Shown in pieces: positions 53,501 to 64,000 of a stretch of 64,000 bases of DNA (its first letter is position 1; the number at the start of each line of letters is the position of its first letter). The notes below the pieces were generated by a model. The model saw nothing but the letters and a program-made list of their open reading frames with translations. It searched no databases and was not told where the DNA came from. The stretch spans positions 309,894,147 to 309,958,146 of the forward strand of contig NC_134455.1 in assembly GCF_047948215.1 (NCBI RefSeq), read 5' to 3'. Source of the DNA: Lycorma delicatula (lineage: Eukaryota; Arthropoda; Insecta; Hemiptera; Fulgoridae). The position numbers were made by a program, and so were the translations under genes.

Positions 53501-55359
53501 AGAACTAGAAAATTCAAGATTTTAAAAAAATTATTCAGATTCAAATTAGTCAGATTTTTAAAGAATTATTCTCTTAATAGATTATTATTAGTATTAAATT
53601 TTAAATAAGTATAAAACCATTGTATTGTGTTTCTCAAGTAGTTGTAACAATGCTGCTTGAGTGAATGGAATTCCCATTTTGTTAATTTCCATTAACAAAA
53701 GTATATCTTTTGCCCTTACTGAACATTTTTTATATGTTTAGTTAAATGAAATATTCTTGCTGGATAATCAAAAATTTTGTTCGAGATAAAATGAAACTAA
53801 TTTTTTTGATTTGTAGTCGTAATAAAGTGTTCAATGACATTAAAGCACTTATACTATAAACAATGACTGAAAAATGTTTGAATACAGAATTTGATGTTAT
53901 CCAATCTATAGTAAATTTAATAAATAGTGATCTATTTCCCAACATGTTTAAGTACATGTTAAACAATCTAATGTTAGGAACACTAGAATGATGTAGCACA
54001 ATGCCAAATATTTTAATAATCTAAATACAAAACTTGCTACAAAATGAATTTAAACATATAAGAACATATGTTTATAAAGATCGCAAGATGTTCTTTACAA
54101 AAAAAGTCTCAATGAATAAATATATTGTATTAATAAGTTCATTTCTTAACAAACTTGAGTATAAGTTATATTTTTGGTCATTTATGTGTTATGTTTTACT
54201 TAATTTTGTCTATTTTCTTTTAATTGGTTTTTATAACCAATACATTTTTATTATAGATTAATGATTTAATACTTACATAATAATAAGGTAAAATATAAAA
54301 GAAAAGCTAAACAAAGTTTACAAGATCAGGGTAGTTATTTAATAAATTGATAAATACATAAAACAAAAAAATCTCATGTAAGAGAAAAAGTACCAATTTG
54401 AAGGTTTGGTTTTATTAGTAGTATCAAATAAATTTGATTTATATCCCTCTTATACTTATATTACTTCACAGAATCACATAACATTTTACTTTCTTGGCAT
54501 CATAGCTCTAGAGCTCTGCTGCAAGAAGAAAAGTATGGTAATCACTCAAAAAATGGGTATGGGTTTTTTGCATTTCTTGATGTTTCATAACGCCAAAAGA
54601 CAACAAAAAAGTGGGTGTTAGTGTTCGTACATATGAGTATGTATATGTGTTGGCATGTAGGAAGTTTAATAACATTTGACGGGATAAACTGATTTTTATG
54701 ACATTTGGCACAGAGACTTGTGTATATTGGACAATTTTTTGGTAAATGTTTGGGGCCAATATCTCCAGGGAGTGGTGTAGATAGTTTCTTTCTGGGTCAA
54801 TTTTCACAAAATTGCAAACATAACCTCACTTTATATTAACTTCAGTTCATGTATACATGCTTGTTACCATTTTTTTTTTTAATTTTTCCCCCCAAATTCT
54901 CCAGAAAAGGTAGCTTTTTTCAATTCACCAGAATTGAAAAAATTCAATAAATAAAAAATATCTTTTTATTTATTGCATATTTTTAACCAATTTTTTTTGT
55001 CTTACTAGGCATAGTACTAATGCAAACTCCTATAAAAATACTTTGGGGGCAATATTGGAGATAGGAAGCCAACTAAAGTTTAAAAATATTGATTTTTTTA
55101 AAATTTTTTTTTTATTTATTTAAACTTTTAATAAACATATTACAAAAAATTTCTTCATAATTCACCCCACCCCAAACAAAAATTTTGGTAATTTTTTAAT
55201 GATTGTATATTTTTCAGATGAATTTATTCTCATTTATCATAGTAAACGTAGACAAATCAAACAACTTTCATGGGAAGTGATTTTGGGGGTGAGAGCAGAA
55301 AAAAGTAAAAAAATTTCAATTTTTTTTTTAATTTAAAAAAATTATTTCATATACAATTA
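53501..55359. other. Intergenic, repeat-like
   Basis: 54530-54830 (gtgggtgttagtgttcgtac, ggggccaatatctccaggga) is phrased like a dispersed non-coding repeat, and 54860-55320 is dominated by A/T runs. No gene recognised. Confidence 0.4.
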
Positions 55360-55822
55360 CTTTTCCACTATATAAGAATAAATATTCAATGCCAGGAAAG
55401 TATAACAACTTTGTTTCAACTTTTTTATGTTTTACTGACATTTTTAGTGCATACAAAGAGATCATTTAAATCAGTAGTTCTGTTAAAAAGTATAGCATTC
55501 AATTCAATGGGACCTATAAATAAAAAAATAAATCCGAGATGATCATACATAGTGAATTATGATGTAAACAACAACCATCTCATCCCAGGCTTACTAAGGA
55601 AGTGAAGTGTTTTCCTCATTCTTTTTGCCTTATTCACTGGGCTAGATATGTGATGATATATCAATATACCATTCTCACCGAAATTGGGCAGATATTCAAT
55701 CTTATAAGTAACACTTTTACTCTGCTTTTTATAGGGAACTGATGTTCAGTGAATCATTCATTATTCTTTGAGAAACCTACCTTATGTCAATGACACACGT
55801 AAGGAATCTGAGGTACAAGGAG
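55360..55822 (-). repeat. Dispersed repeat family R-B, copy 1
   Basis: The reverse complement aligns with 58797-59352. Shared landmarks include agcagagtaaaagtgttact, ctagcccagtga, gaggaaaacacttcact, and toward the other end gatcatttaaatc, atagcatt and aaagtataacaact. Class unknown and no coding capacity seen. Confidence 0.7.
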
Positions 55823-56280
55823 CCTTTTTTGACTTTTCAGAGAGCAATATAGAAGAAAAACAATATATATCATGAAATTAGCTCCTTTAATTTAAAATTT
55901 AGTTATTTAAACATTCATAAAACTTTTAACTTGATACGGATGAAAAATATTTCAAGTTTTCTGTGTTTTATAAAAATTGTAGTTTACATAGGATTTGAAA
56001 AAGTGTAACAGCTATAACAATGGCAGAATCTGTATTTTCTACTCACTGTTTATAAACGTCATCTGTGAATGACAAAACCTTTTGTTGTACATATATGATT
56101 AAATATATAACAGCACAGAATAGTAGGTTTGCATATCATTAATTACAATTATGAATTTTAATTATGGTTGTTTAAGTATTAGCATATCTATTTTAAGTAA
56201 CACTATTCATTTAAGCTATTCAATACTGTCTAATAATTGTAAATTACAAACCGACATAATAAATTAAAAGTATGATTATT

Positions 56281-57022
56281 ACTTCCTTGTACAAAGTAAA
56301 GGAAGTATAGTGATTGTGAAAAATTTCGGTTTACATATTTCAACGGAAATGTCTATTTTGATCATCCCTGAATCCATTTTGACTAGTTTTGGCATGAAGT
56401 CTGTACCTACGTGTGTAAGTATGTATCTCGCTCAACTTAAAAACTATTAGTCTTAGGATGTTGAAATTTTGGATTTAGGACTGTTGTAACATCTAGTTGT
56501 GTACCTCCTCTTTTGATTGCAATCGACTGAACCAAAAGTGTTCAAAAAAGCCCAAAATCCAAAAACATTTGGATTTTGGACTTTTTCTTAACTGTAGTAA
56601 TAAACCCTCATTGAGAGACTTTCAATGATATTTCATAAATGGTACTTACTTTCATTGATTTCAGAGTTATAGACAAATAAAATTTTAATTAATGAAATAT
56701 ATGGATCTTACAAGGGGAAGGCACATTGGTTCGAATCACACTTCATCTCCTTTTTTCTTTTTAACTTTTTTTTATTTAATTTAAATGTATTGCTTTATTA
56801 ATAATATATTAACCACTGATTGGAAAAAAATTATGATAAATAATAATTCAATAATAATAACAAAAAATATATATATGAAAAAATATCAGAAGTTATTAAT
56901 GAAAAATTTCATTAAAATAAGATTATATGTACTTTTAAAACTTTATGTACTTTTCATTTTAAAAAAATGTGCATTGTAATTTAATAGGCATACAAGGAAG
57001 TCATGTAGTACCCACATCAGAC
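56281..57022 (+). repeat. Dispersed repeat family R-A, copy 2
   Basis: It starts acttccttgtacaaagtaaa and ends near tagtacccacatcagac. It matches 861-1549 in inverted orientation, 55 kb away. It lies between the two inverted copies of repeat R-B. Confidence 0.75.
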
Positions 57023-58024
57023 TTTTTTTATTATACATTTGTCATTTATGTGTAATATTTGTTATTAATATGTTAGTCATTGTAATCTGGTTGTCTTAAT
57101 AAGTAAGTGCTTTATATGAGCAATCAATAAAAATTTAATCATTCGTATAAGGAAAATTAAAAAATGTGCAGCAAAATAAAATGCAATAAATGGATTTTTA
57201 GATTTCTATCCCCTAGTCATGATAATTAACTAGTACACTCAGACCACATGAGCTTTGACGAAGATAAACTAATTTTGTTCTTTACATTTAGAGAAATTTT
57301 GTGTTCGGGCAGATAAACATCAATTCTATTTCCTCAAAGAAATTTGGAACCCTAGTTGAAATGATGTAAAAGTTTAAATTCAGTCAAATGTATTTTGTTT
57401 CAGCTACTCTTTTCTAGTCTATGGCATTTCATTTCATGGTTTCAATTTATTTATAAAATACCGACAGAAAACCAAAGAAAAAATACTTTTTGGATATTTT
57501 ATGACAACTCATATCTACAACTAAGTGAGAATGCTCATTAACTCTTTCAACACTGACTAGGAACTCAAAATTCTAAAAAAAATCTCACAATCAAATAAGC
57601 ATATTCATTTCTTTTTTTAATTTACAAATTAATTAAAAAAATAGTGGAGAAATATTTTTTTTAATTCTAGAACAATTGTTCTTCCGGAAAAATTAAAGGT
57701 AATAATTCAGACAAAAGCTTTTACTGCATAAATTATTATTCTCCTTTTTTATTGAAAAATTTGTATTATTCATCTGCCGACTTTTTAACACAGAAATTTC
57801 ATAACAAGGCATAGATAAAGATATATATAAATTTATTTGTAATATACAATTTTAATCAATATTTAGGAAATTATAAATAATAATTAATTATCAGTAAATA
57901 ATACTCCTAAATATTTTTCATAAAATACAACAATTATTAAAAATTATAATTTAAAAAAATTATTGTATTGTTCCAAATTTTACAAAACAATAATTAATTC
58001 ACGTTGTTTAAAAAAGAACAAGTT

Positions 58025-58172
58025 GTGCCGGCCTTCGTGGTGCGAATGGTAGCGTCTTGGCCTTTTATCAGGAGGTCCTGGGTCCAAATCCCAGTCAGGC
58101 ATGGCATTTTCACATGCTACAAAATCATTCATCTCATCCTTTGCAGCAATACCTAACGGTGGTTAAAAAGTT
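58025..58172 (+). repeat. SINE family B, copy 2 (best-preserved head)
   Basis: It begins gtgccggccttcgtggtgcg with an A box-like tggtgcgaatggtagcg and a B box-like gggtccaaatccc about 35 bases on. Then come catggcattttcacatgcta and a short A-rich tail. The head looks like a tRNA but cannot be folded into a complete one. Confidence 0.8.
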
Positions 58173-58796
58173 GAATTAACAATGGGCGGTGAAGCATACC
58201 ATAAACAACTGACTGTACTTTTCATTTCTGATTTTGTTTCTGCATTAAACCAAATGTTCACTCCCTATGACTAGTTGGTATGCTGCAGAAATAATAATAC
58301 CATGTCAAAAAAACAATCCTAATTAACTTGATACGTTGATATTTAGTGATGAAGCAATCTTGTATATATCTGGGTATATTAACAGACAAAATTTTGGATT
58401 TTGGGGGTACTGAAAACCTTTATACAATAATTGAAAATGAAAGGGAGTATAACTGCATTGTGAGTCAGTTTGCCTGCTTATGCGTAGTCCACTGACCTTG
58501 AGAATAAATAGAACAAATCTTGGAGATGTTTCCTGTCAATTGAGTCTACATTTAAGAGATTACGACTAGTTCTCTAAATATAGTCCAACACTTTTGGATA
58601 TATTTAGCCTGGACTCTCTGTATGTATACACAAGTCTGAAACTTCATATTAAAAAAAATTAAAAAAGTGTGGATTTAAAGTCTGATCAAATTTTAGCTCA
58701 TTTATTTTAAAGTTTTCTAGTAGAATTATTATATAGTTATATTATTATTATAGTTTTATGGAGCATCACTACCCAACATAAAATCAACATAAGCTA

Positions 58797-59352
58797 GAAT
58801 TCCTTGTACCTCACATTCCTTGTATTGTAGTCGTAAGATAGGTTTCTTGAACGATAATTAATGATTCACTACTACACATCCATTCCCGATAGTAAGCAGA
58901 GTAAAAGTGTTACTTCAAGACTGAATATCGTTCCATTTCAGTGAGATTGATGTATTGCTATATTTCCATATGTCTAGCCCAGTGAGGAAAACACTTCACT
59001 AGCTTTGTAAACCTTGCATGAGATTGTTTTTTAATATTACTTTGTTGTGTTCAGGAGCTAGTCGTTATTTGTGTCAGGTCGCCTAAAACTATTATATTAC
59101 TTAAATTTTGTACATCAGAACATGTCATATCATTTCCTATGTGTACCAACTCATGACTTTTTTATGACTTTTATGACTCATTTACTTTTATATTTATAGG
59201 TAACATTGTATAAAATGCTATAATTTTTAACAGAATTATAGATTTAAATGATCATTTTGTATGTACTATAAATTTCAGTAAAACTTAAAAATATTGAAAC
59301 AAGTTGTTATACTTTCTTGGTATTGATTACTAATTCTTATATAATGGAAATA
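58797..59352 (+). repeat. Dispersed repeat family R-B, copy 2
   Basis: Inverted relative to copy 1 at 55360-55822 and about 3 kb away. It starts near gaattccttgtacctcacat and ends near ttcttatataatgg. Confidence 0.7.
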
Positions 59353-59507
59353 TAATTATACATGAAAACACATCCATCCATGTGTGTGTGTTCATGAGTA
59401 ACATACATATTTCAAACATTTTTTCCTAGCTTTAGTGTAGCTATAATTAAAACTAATAATTTGATAAGAACCAGACATAACCTATACTTTTTTTTTTTTT
59501 TTTGTCT

Positions 59508-60467
59508 TCAGTCATTTGACTGGTTTGATGCAGCTCTCCAAGATTCCCTATCTAGTGCTAGTCGTTTCATTTCAGTATACCCTCTACATCCTACATCCCC
59601 AACAATTTGTTTTACATACTCCAAACGTGGCCTGCCTACACAATTTTTCCCTTCTACCTGTCCTTCCAATATTAAAGCGACTATTCCAGGATGCCTTAGT
59701 ATGTGGCCTATAAGTCTGTCTCTTCTTTTAACTATATTTTTCCAAATGCTACTTTCTTCATCTATTTGCCGCAATACCTCTTCATTTGTCACTTTATCCA
59801 CCCATCTGATTTTTAACATTCTCCTATAGCACCACATATCAAAAGCTTCTAATCTTTTCTTCTCAGATACTCCGATTGTCCAAGTTTCACTTCCATATAA
59901 AGCGACACTCCAAACATACACTTTCAAAAATCTTTTCCTGACATTTAAATTCATTTTTGATGTAAACAAATTATATTTCTTACTGAAGGCTCGTTTAGCT
60001 TGTGCTATTCGGCATTTTATATCGCTCCTGCTTCGTCCATCTTTAGTAATTTTACTTCCCAAATAACAAAATTCTTCTACCTCCATAATCTTTTCTCCTC
60101 CTATTTTCACATTCAGTGGTCCATCTTTGTTATTTCTACTACATTTCATTACTTTTGTTTTGTTCTTGTTTAATTTCATGCGATAGTTTTTGCGTAGGAC
60201 TTCATCTATGCCGTTCATTGTTTCTTCTAAATCCTTTTTACTCTCGGCTAGAATTACTATATCATCAGCAAATCGTAGCATCTTTATCTTTTCACCTTGT
60301 ACTGTTACTCCGAATCTAAATTGTTCTTTAACATCATTAACTGCTAGTTCCATGTAAAGATTAATAAGTAACGGCGATAGGGAACATCCTTGTCGGACTC
60401 CCTTTCTTATTAGGGCTTCTTTCTTATGTTCTTCAATTGTTATTGTTGCTGTTTGGTTGCTGTACAT
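59508..60467 (-). CDS. LINE reverse transcriptase, C-terminal part, open 319 codons
   Basis: It continues the RT directly after a homopolymer frameshift: KKEALIRKGVRQGCSLSPLL (RQGCxLSP motif), IKMLRFADDIVILAES (FADD catalytic box, about 60260-60290), MKLNKNKTKVMKC, EVEEFCYLGSKIT, SVALYGSETWTIG, EAFDMWCYRRMLKIRW and RDRLIGHILRH, ending RESWRAASNQSND at 59508. Both catalytic Asp residues of the FADD box are kept. The reverse-strand frames here, including the 122-codon one at 59461-59829, are antisense shadows. Stop and A-tail follow within about 20 bases, so the 3' UTR is minimal, as in RTE-like elements. Confidence 0.88.
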   Translation of the reverse strand: MYSNQTATITIEEHKKEALIRKGVRQGCSLSPLLINLYMELAVNDVKEQFRFGVTVQGEKIKMLRFADDIVILAESKKDLEETMNGIDEVLRKNYRMKLNKNKTKVMKCSRNNKDGPLNVKIGGEKIMEVEEFCYLGSKITKDGRSRSDIKCRIAQAKRAFSKKYNLFTSKMNLNVRKRFLKVYVWSVALYGSETWTIGVSEKKRLEAFDMWCYRRMLKIRWVDKVTNEEVLRQIDEESSIWKNIVKRRDRLIGHILRHPGIVALILEGQVEGKNCVGRPRLEYVKQIVGDVGCRGYTEMKRLALDRESWRAASNQSND

Positions 60468-60483
60468 GTTAGCAATTGTTCTT

Positions 60484-61386
60484 CTATCTCTGTATTTGAA
60501 CCCTAATTTTTTTTAAAATGCTGAACATTTTATTCCAGTCTACGTTATCGAAAGCCTTTTCTAGGTCTATAAACGCCAAGTATGTGGGTTTGTTTTTCTT
60601 TAATCTTCCTTCTACTATTAATCTGAGGCCTAAAATTGCTTCCCTTGTCCCTATACTTTTCCTGAAACCAAATTGGTCTTCTCCTAACACTTCTTCCACT
60701 CTCCTCTCAATTCTTCTGTATAAAATTATAGTTAAGATTTTTGATGCATGACTAGTTAAACTAATTGTTCTGTATTCTTCACATTTATCTGCCCCTGCTT
60801 TCTTTGGTATCATAACTATAACACTTTTTTTGAAGTCTGATGGAAATTCCCCATTTTCATAAATATTACACACCAGTTTGTATAATCTATCAATCGCTTC
60901 CTCACCTGCACTGCGCAGTAATTCTACAGGTATTCCGTCTATTCCAGGAGCCTTTCTGCCATTTAAATCATTTAATGCTCTCTTAAATTCAGATCTCAGT
61001 ATTGTTTCTCCCATTTCATCCTCCTCAACTTCCTCTTCTTCCTCTATAACAACATTTTCTAATTCATTTCCTCCGTATAACTCTTCAATATATTCCACCC
61101 ATCTATCGACTTTACCTTTCGTATTATATATTGGTGTACCATCTTTGTTTAACACATTATTACATTTTAATTTATGTACCCCAAAATTTTCCTTAACTTT
61201 CCTGTATGCGCCGTCTATTTTACCAATGTTCATTTCTCTTTCCACTTCTGAACACTTTTCTTTAATCCACTCTTCTTTCGCCAGTTTGCACTTCCTGTTT
61301 ATAGCATTTCTTAATTGCCGATAGTTCCTTTTACTTTCTTCATCACTAGCATTCTTATATTTTCTACGTTCATCCATCAGCTGCAA
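60484..61386 (-). CDS. LINE reverse transcriptase, N-terminal part, open 300 codons
   Basis: It starts MQLMDERRKYKNASDEESKR, the linker between endonuclease and RT; the ATG is probably internal to the original ORF. Then a Glu-rich stretch (VIEEEEEVEEDEMGE), LNGRKAPGIDGIPVELL (RT motif with KAPGxDGI), FKKSVIVMIPKKAG, EEYRTISLTSHASKIL, EDQFGFRKSIGTREAI and YLAFIDLEKAFDNVDW (first catalytic Asp in AFIDLEKAFD). The frame ends in a run of eight A's (minus strand, about 60510-60517), where a one-base shift joins it to the next block. Mean wording is close to intact family members. Confidence 0.85.
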   Translation of the reverse strand: MQLMDERRKYKNASDEESKRNYRQLRNAINRKCKLAKEEWIKEKCSEVEREMNIGKIDGAYRKVKENFGVHKLKCNNVLNKDGTPIYNTKGKVDRWVEYIEELYGGNELENVVIEEEEEVEEDEMGETILRSEFKRALNDLNGRKAPGIDGIPVELLRSAGEEAIDRLYKLVCNIYENGEFPSDFKKSVIVMIPKKAGADKCEEYRTISLTSHASKILTIILYRRIERRVEEVLGEDQFGFRKSIGTREAILGLRLIVEGRLKKNKPTYLAFIDLEKAFDNVDWNKMFSILKKIRVQIQR

Positions 61387-61499
61387 TATATCGTCTGAAA
61401 CCCAAGGTTTTCTACCAGTTCTCTTTATTCCGCCTAAGTTTGCTTCTGCTGATTTAAGAATTTCCTTTTTAACATTTTCCCATTCTTCTTCTACATTTT

Positions 61500-62092
61500 C
61501 TACCTTATTTTTTTACTCAGACCTCTTGCGATGTCCTCCTCAAAAATCTTCTTTACCTCCTCTTCCTCAAGCTTCTCTAAATTCCACCGATTCACCTGAC
61601 ACCTTTTCTTCAGGTTTTTAAACCCCAATCTACATTTCATTATCACCAAATTATGGTCGCTATCAATGTCTGCTCCAGGGTAAGTTTTGCAGTCAACGAG
61701 TTGATTTCTAAATCTTTGCTTAACCTGGCTTTTTCGCCTGGCTTTTTCCAAGTGTATATTCTTCTATTATGATTTTTAAATTGGGTGTTGGCAATTACTA
61801 AATTATACTTCGTGCAAAACTCTATAAGTCGGTCCCCTCTTTCATTCCTTTTGCCCAGCCCGTATTCACCCACTATATTTCCTTCCTTGCCTTCTCCAAT
61901 GCTTGCATTCCAATCTCCAACTATTATTAAATTTTCATCTCCTTTTACATGTTTAATTGCTTCATCAATCTCTTCGTATACACACTCTACCTCATCATCA
62001 TCATGGGCGCTTGTAGGCATATAGACGTTAACAATCGTTGTCGGTTTAGGTTTTGATTTTATCCTTATTACATTGATTCTATCGCAAATCAA
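61500..62092 (-). pseudogene. LINE endonuclease (EEP) domain, partial
   Basis: Frame 1 (61643-62092): TTIVNVYMPTSAHDDDEVEC, NLIIVGDWNASIGEGKE (the GDWNA catalytic Asp-Asn), GLGKRNERGDRLIEFC, LVIANTQFKNHNRRIYTWKK. Frame 2 (61500-61751): RFRNQLVDCKTYPGADIDSD and HNLVIMKC, with the SDHxLV catalytic His. The frames switch near 61735 within a local repeat (aaaaagccaggcg then aaaaagccagg). The N-terminal third of the nuclease is missing because the element is 5'-truncated. A second shift, in a seven-T run (+ strand) near 61508, separates it from the RT frame. Confidence 0.85.
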
Positions 62093-62136
62093 AGGTTTTG
62101 ATTTTATCCTTATTACAATGATTCTAACCTATACTT

Positions 62137-63149
62137 ATCTTTGAAAAAAAAAATTTTCTTAGAAAATTAACTTTATCTTCTCTAACAATGATGATTTTGT
62201 AAAGTTAAAATAAGATAAACTTTTATTTTCTTCTAGATTTTTTTTTTGTTTCGTAACACAATATCAATTTAGGCTAGTATTTTTTTCTTTCAGAAAATAA
62301 AAATATCAGTAGCTGTTGCATGATGAGGTGAGTATGATAAACAAATTAAAACCAATAATTTAATTTTGGTTAATGCTCCATCTTAGTAGACTTTAAAAAA
62401 GGAGGAATTTCTCAATTGACCCGTTTTTTCTTTTTAATGTATTTTTAAAGACTTACATCTAAATACATCAAACAGAAAATATATTCTGTGGAAGTTCTTC
62501 TGGTGCCCTATCTTTCTTTTTTTACATGCTTTTTTAGCTCACTTTCATTCTACAGTTAACCGTTAATGGATGGTACAAATGCGCAGTAGGTTTTTGGAAT
62601 GAACAACGATGTAGTCGATCATCCAACGCAACGCTTTGAACACCCTTGTATGAGATATTGAAAACTCCTGTTTTATATTTACTCCTGTAAATATTTAAAC
62701 ATCGTATTAATAAAAAGTATAAATTAAAAAACGTTTAAAAACATCTTTTAAACAATTCTAAAAAATGGATTACCCAGTAAACATAAATAAAAGTTAATTT
62801 TCTTTTCAACAAAATAATATGTATAAAGTTGCCTATTTTCACAAGATCACAGTGAAAAGCACGTGGCACGCTTTCATATTCAAGAACTACATAAATTCTT
62901 TGAATATGACAAATGTTATGATGCAAATTGGAAATGATAGCTTGAGTATCAATATCTAGTATATCTCTTTGGATGACCTAAAGGTAAGATGCAAAATAGA
63001 ACTCAGGTCACGCTCCATGCTTTTCAATGTAGTCTTGTGAATATAGACAACATTTTCTTTAATACATATTATTTTTTTAAAAACAAAAATATTTTATATT
63101 TATGTTTATCAGGTAATCCATTTTTTAGATTTTTTAAAATCATGTTTAA
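62137..63149. other. Intergenic, AT-rich, no gene seen
   Basis: No domain, repeat or RNA gene recognised. Confidence 0.5.
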
Positions 63150-63535
63150 TTTTTTTTTTGTATTCTGTTTAGCCTCCGGAACCACTGTAAATTATTATTT
63201 CAGAGGATGAATGGGGATGAAATGTATGAATGTAAATGAAGTACAGTCTTGTGCAGTCTCAGGTCGACCATTCCTGAGATGTATGTGTTAATTGAAACCC
63301 AACCACCAAAGAACCCTTTCATCCGAAGGTCCCAGGTTCAAATCCTAGTTAGGCATGGCATTTTCACACGAAACAAAAATTTTCCTTCATCTCATCATCT
63401 GAAGTAAATACCTAATGGTGGTCCCAAAGGTTAAAAAAAAAAACGCTGAAGTACATCGGTTTAAATCCGTATAAAAGTAACAGCTCTTTACTAGGATATG
63501 AACCTTAGAACTCTCAACTTTGAAATAAGCTTCTT
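63150..63535 (-). repeat. SINE family A, copy 4, interrupted by SINE B
   Basis: The minus-strand tail and core occupy 63150-63314 (ttcagaggatgaatggggat, ttaattgaaacccaaccacc). The head side resumes at about 63444 (cggtttaaatccgtataaaa) and fades at about 63535. About 20 bases expected at the junction are missing. Confidence 0.75.
63315..63443 (+). repeat. SINE family B, copy 3, nested in SINE A
   Basis: tttcatccgaaggtcccagg with B box ggttcaaatcc, then catggcattttcacacgaaa and an 11-base A-run at about 63433-63443. The pol III A-box end is missing. Opposite orientation to its host SINE. Confidence 0.8.
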
Positions 63536-63944
63536 CTGGTGCCCTGAGGATAGGCTTATTTCAGGTCATTTTGGTGGAAAATGTTTTAGTGAAAAATTAA
63601 ATTATCTATTTAAGGTTTTGAAGATATATTTTCTTTCAGAAATACTTAGTATTGGATCTTTATATCATGGTTATTTATAAACTAAAGTGATTCTTATTTT
63701 TAAAATAGTTTCACTGGAAACTACAAAAAAATTGGTTGAAAAAATAAAGTTAAAAATGTAATACATATTCCTACATTCATACAGACTTAGCTCAGATTAG
63801 GTAGTAATTGCTTAAGGTTCTCTTATTTTAATCAGGATGCAGATAATTGTAGATACTTTTCTTATGAAATGCTTTTTTTTATGACTGCGGGGGGCAGTTA
63901 ATTCTGTCAGTATTTAATTATAATAACAGTAAAAAGATCTGAGA

Positions 63945-64000
63945 GCAAAGTTGTTATACTATTTGGTATTGATTATTTATTCTTAAATAATGGAAAAATA
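63945..64000 (+). repeat. Dispersed repeat family R-B, copy 3, cut by the window end
   Basis: gttgttatactatttggtat and following bases match 59302-59355 of copy 2 in the same orientation. The rest lies outside the window. Confidence 0.5.

Larger units (their letters stand above)
59478..62136 (-). mobile_element. Young non-LTR retrotransposon (EN-RT), 5'-truncated, with 12-bp target duplications
   Basis: taacctatactt at 59478-59489 and 62125-62136 flanks the element. On the minus strand it runs from a truncated endonuclease at about 62092 to an A-tail (T-run 59488-59502 on +). Coding blocks: endonuclease 61500-62092, RT 60484-61386 and 59508-60467, all in one order but three frames. A 45-bp duplication lies at the 5' junction (62048-62127). 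The near-intact reading and perfect duplication show a recent insertion. Its wording fits the RTE-like EN-RT elements common in arthropods, without ORF1. Clade is an inference. Confidence 0.92.

Noticed and set aside
58025..58100. tRNA-like sequence with A and B boxes
   Set aside because: Cannot form a complete cloverleaf and continues into a repeated SINE body also found at 41.5 and 63.3 kb.
59461..59829. 122-codon + strand frame
   Set aside because: Exact antisense of the LINE reverse transcriptase C-terminus, which has clear domain motifs.
60878..61324. 148-codon + strand, Ser-rich frame
   Set aside because: Antisense of the RT N-terminal part; its Ser-rich texture is the complement of the Glu/Lys-rich stretch.

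Overview
This is a eukaryotic, AT-rich, repeat-laden window with spliced exons, consensus GT-AG introns, tRNA-headed SINEs, non-LTR retrotransposons, mariner and piggyBac remnants. It looks like a large insect genome. A hemipteran is my guess from the general style of the repeats, but nothing here proves the order.

The one host gene I can support is the 3' half of an organic anion transporting polypeptide gene (Oatp/SLCO, probably Oatp74D-like) on the + strand. Six exons (8287-8482, 11004-11148, 15479-15711, 18758-18861, 31976-32077, 34591-34706) join in perfect phase into 297 codons plus a stop. They encode TM8-TM9, the cysteine-rich Kazal-like loop, TM10, TM11, TM12 and an acidic tail, with a poly(A) signal at 34762. 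The 5' half (TM1-TM7) is not in the window. Introns total about 25.5 kb and are filled with mobile elements.

Layout: 1-8286 holds LINE remnants (88-430 and 2235-5700, the latter with a nested RNase H fragment), a dispersed repeat, an unidentified decayed coding remnant and a SINE. Introns of the Oatp gene hold decayed LINE pieces (12.35-14.16 kb), an inactivated mariner with TIRs (16996-18329), two related ~980-bp long-inverted-repeat elements (20564-21541 and 22730-23715), a DUF4817-type transposase N-terminus (about 21600-21984), a SINE with a 13-bp target duplication, an R1-clade LINE of about 5 kb (25.29-30.27 kb) and an RT fragment (32.8-33.9 kb). Downstream of the gene (34.8-64 kb) there is no convincing host gene. 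That part holds a dead DUF4817/DDE_3 transposase split by a SINE (41034-42276), an R1-like 3' end (43.9-44.68 kb), a piggyBac remnant (45770-46820), a possible esterase-ORF1 plus RT LINE (52.24-53.5 kb), paired dispersed repeats in inverted orientation, a young LINE with 12-bp target duplications (59478-62136) and a SINE-in-SINE nest (63.15-63.54 kb).

The most interesting structure is the pair of long foldback elements in the 13.1-kb Oatp intron. Each has about 440-bp arms around a short related loop, and TA-flanked ends sit next to a possible source transposase. Transcribed in the pre-mRNA, each would fold into a long dsRNA hairpin.
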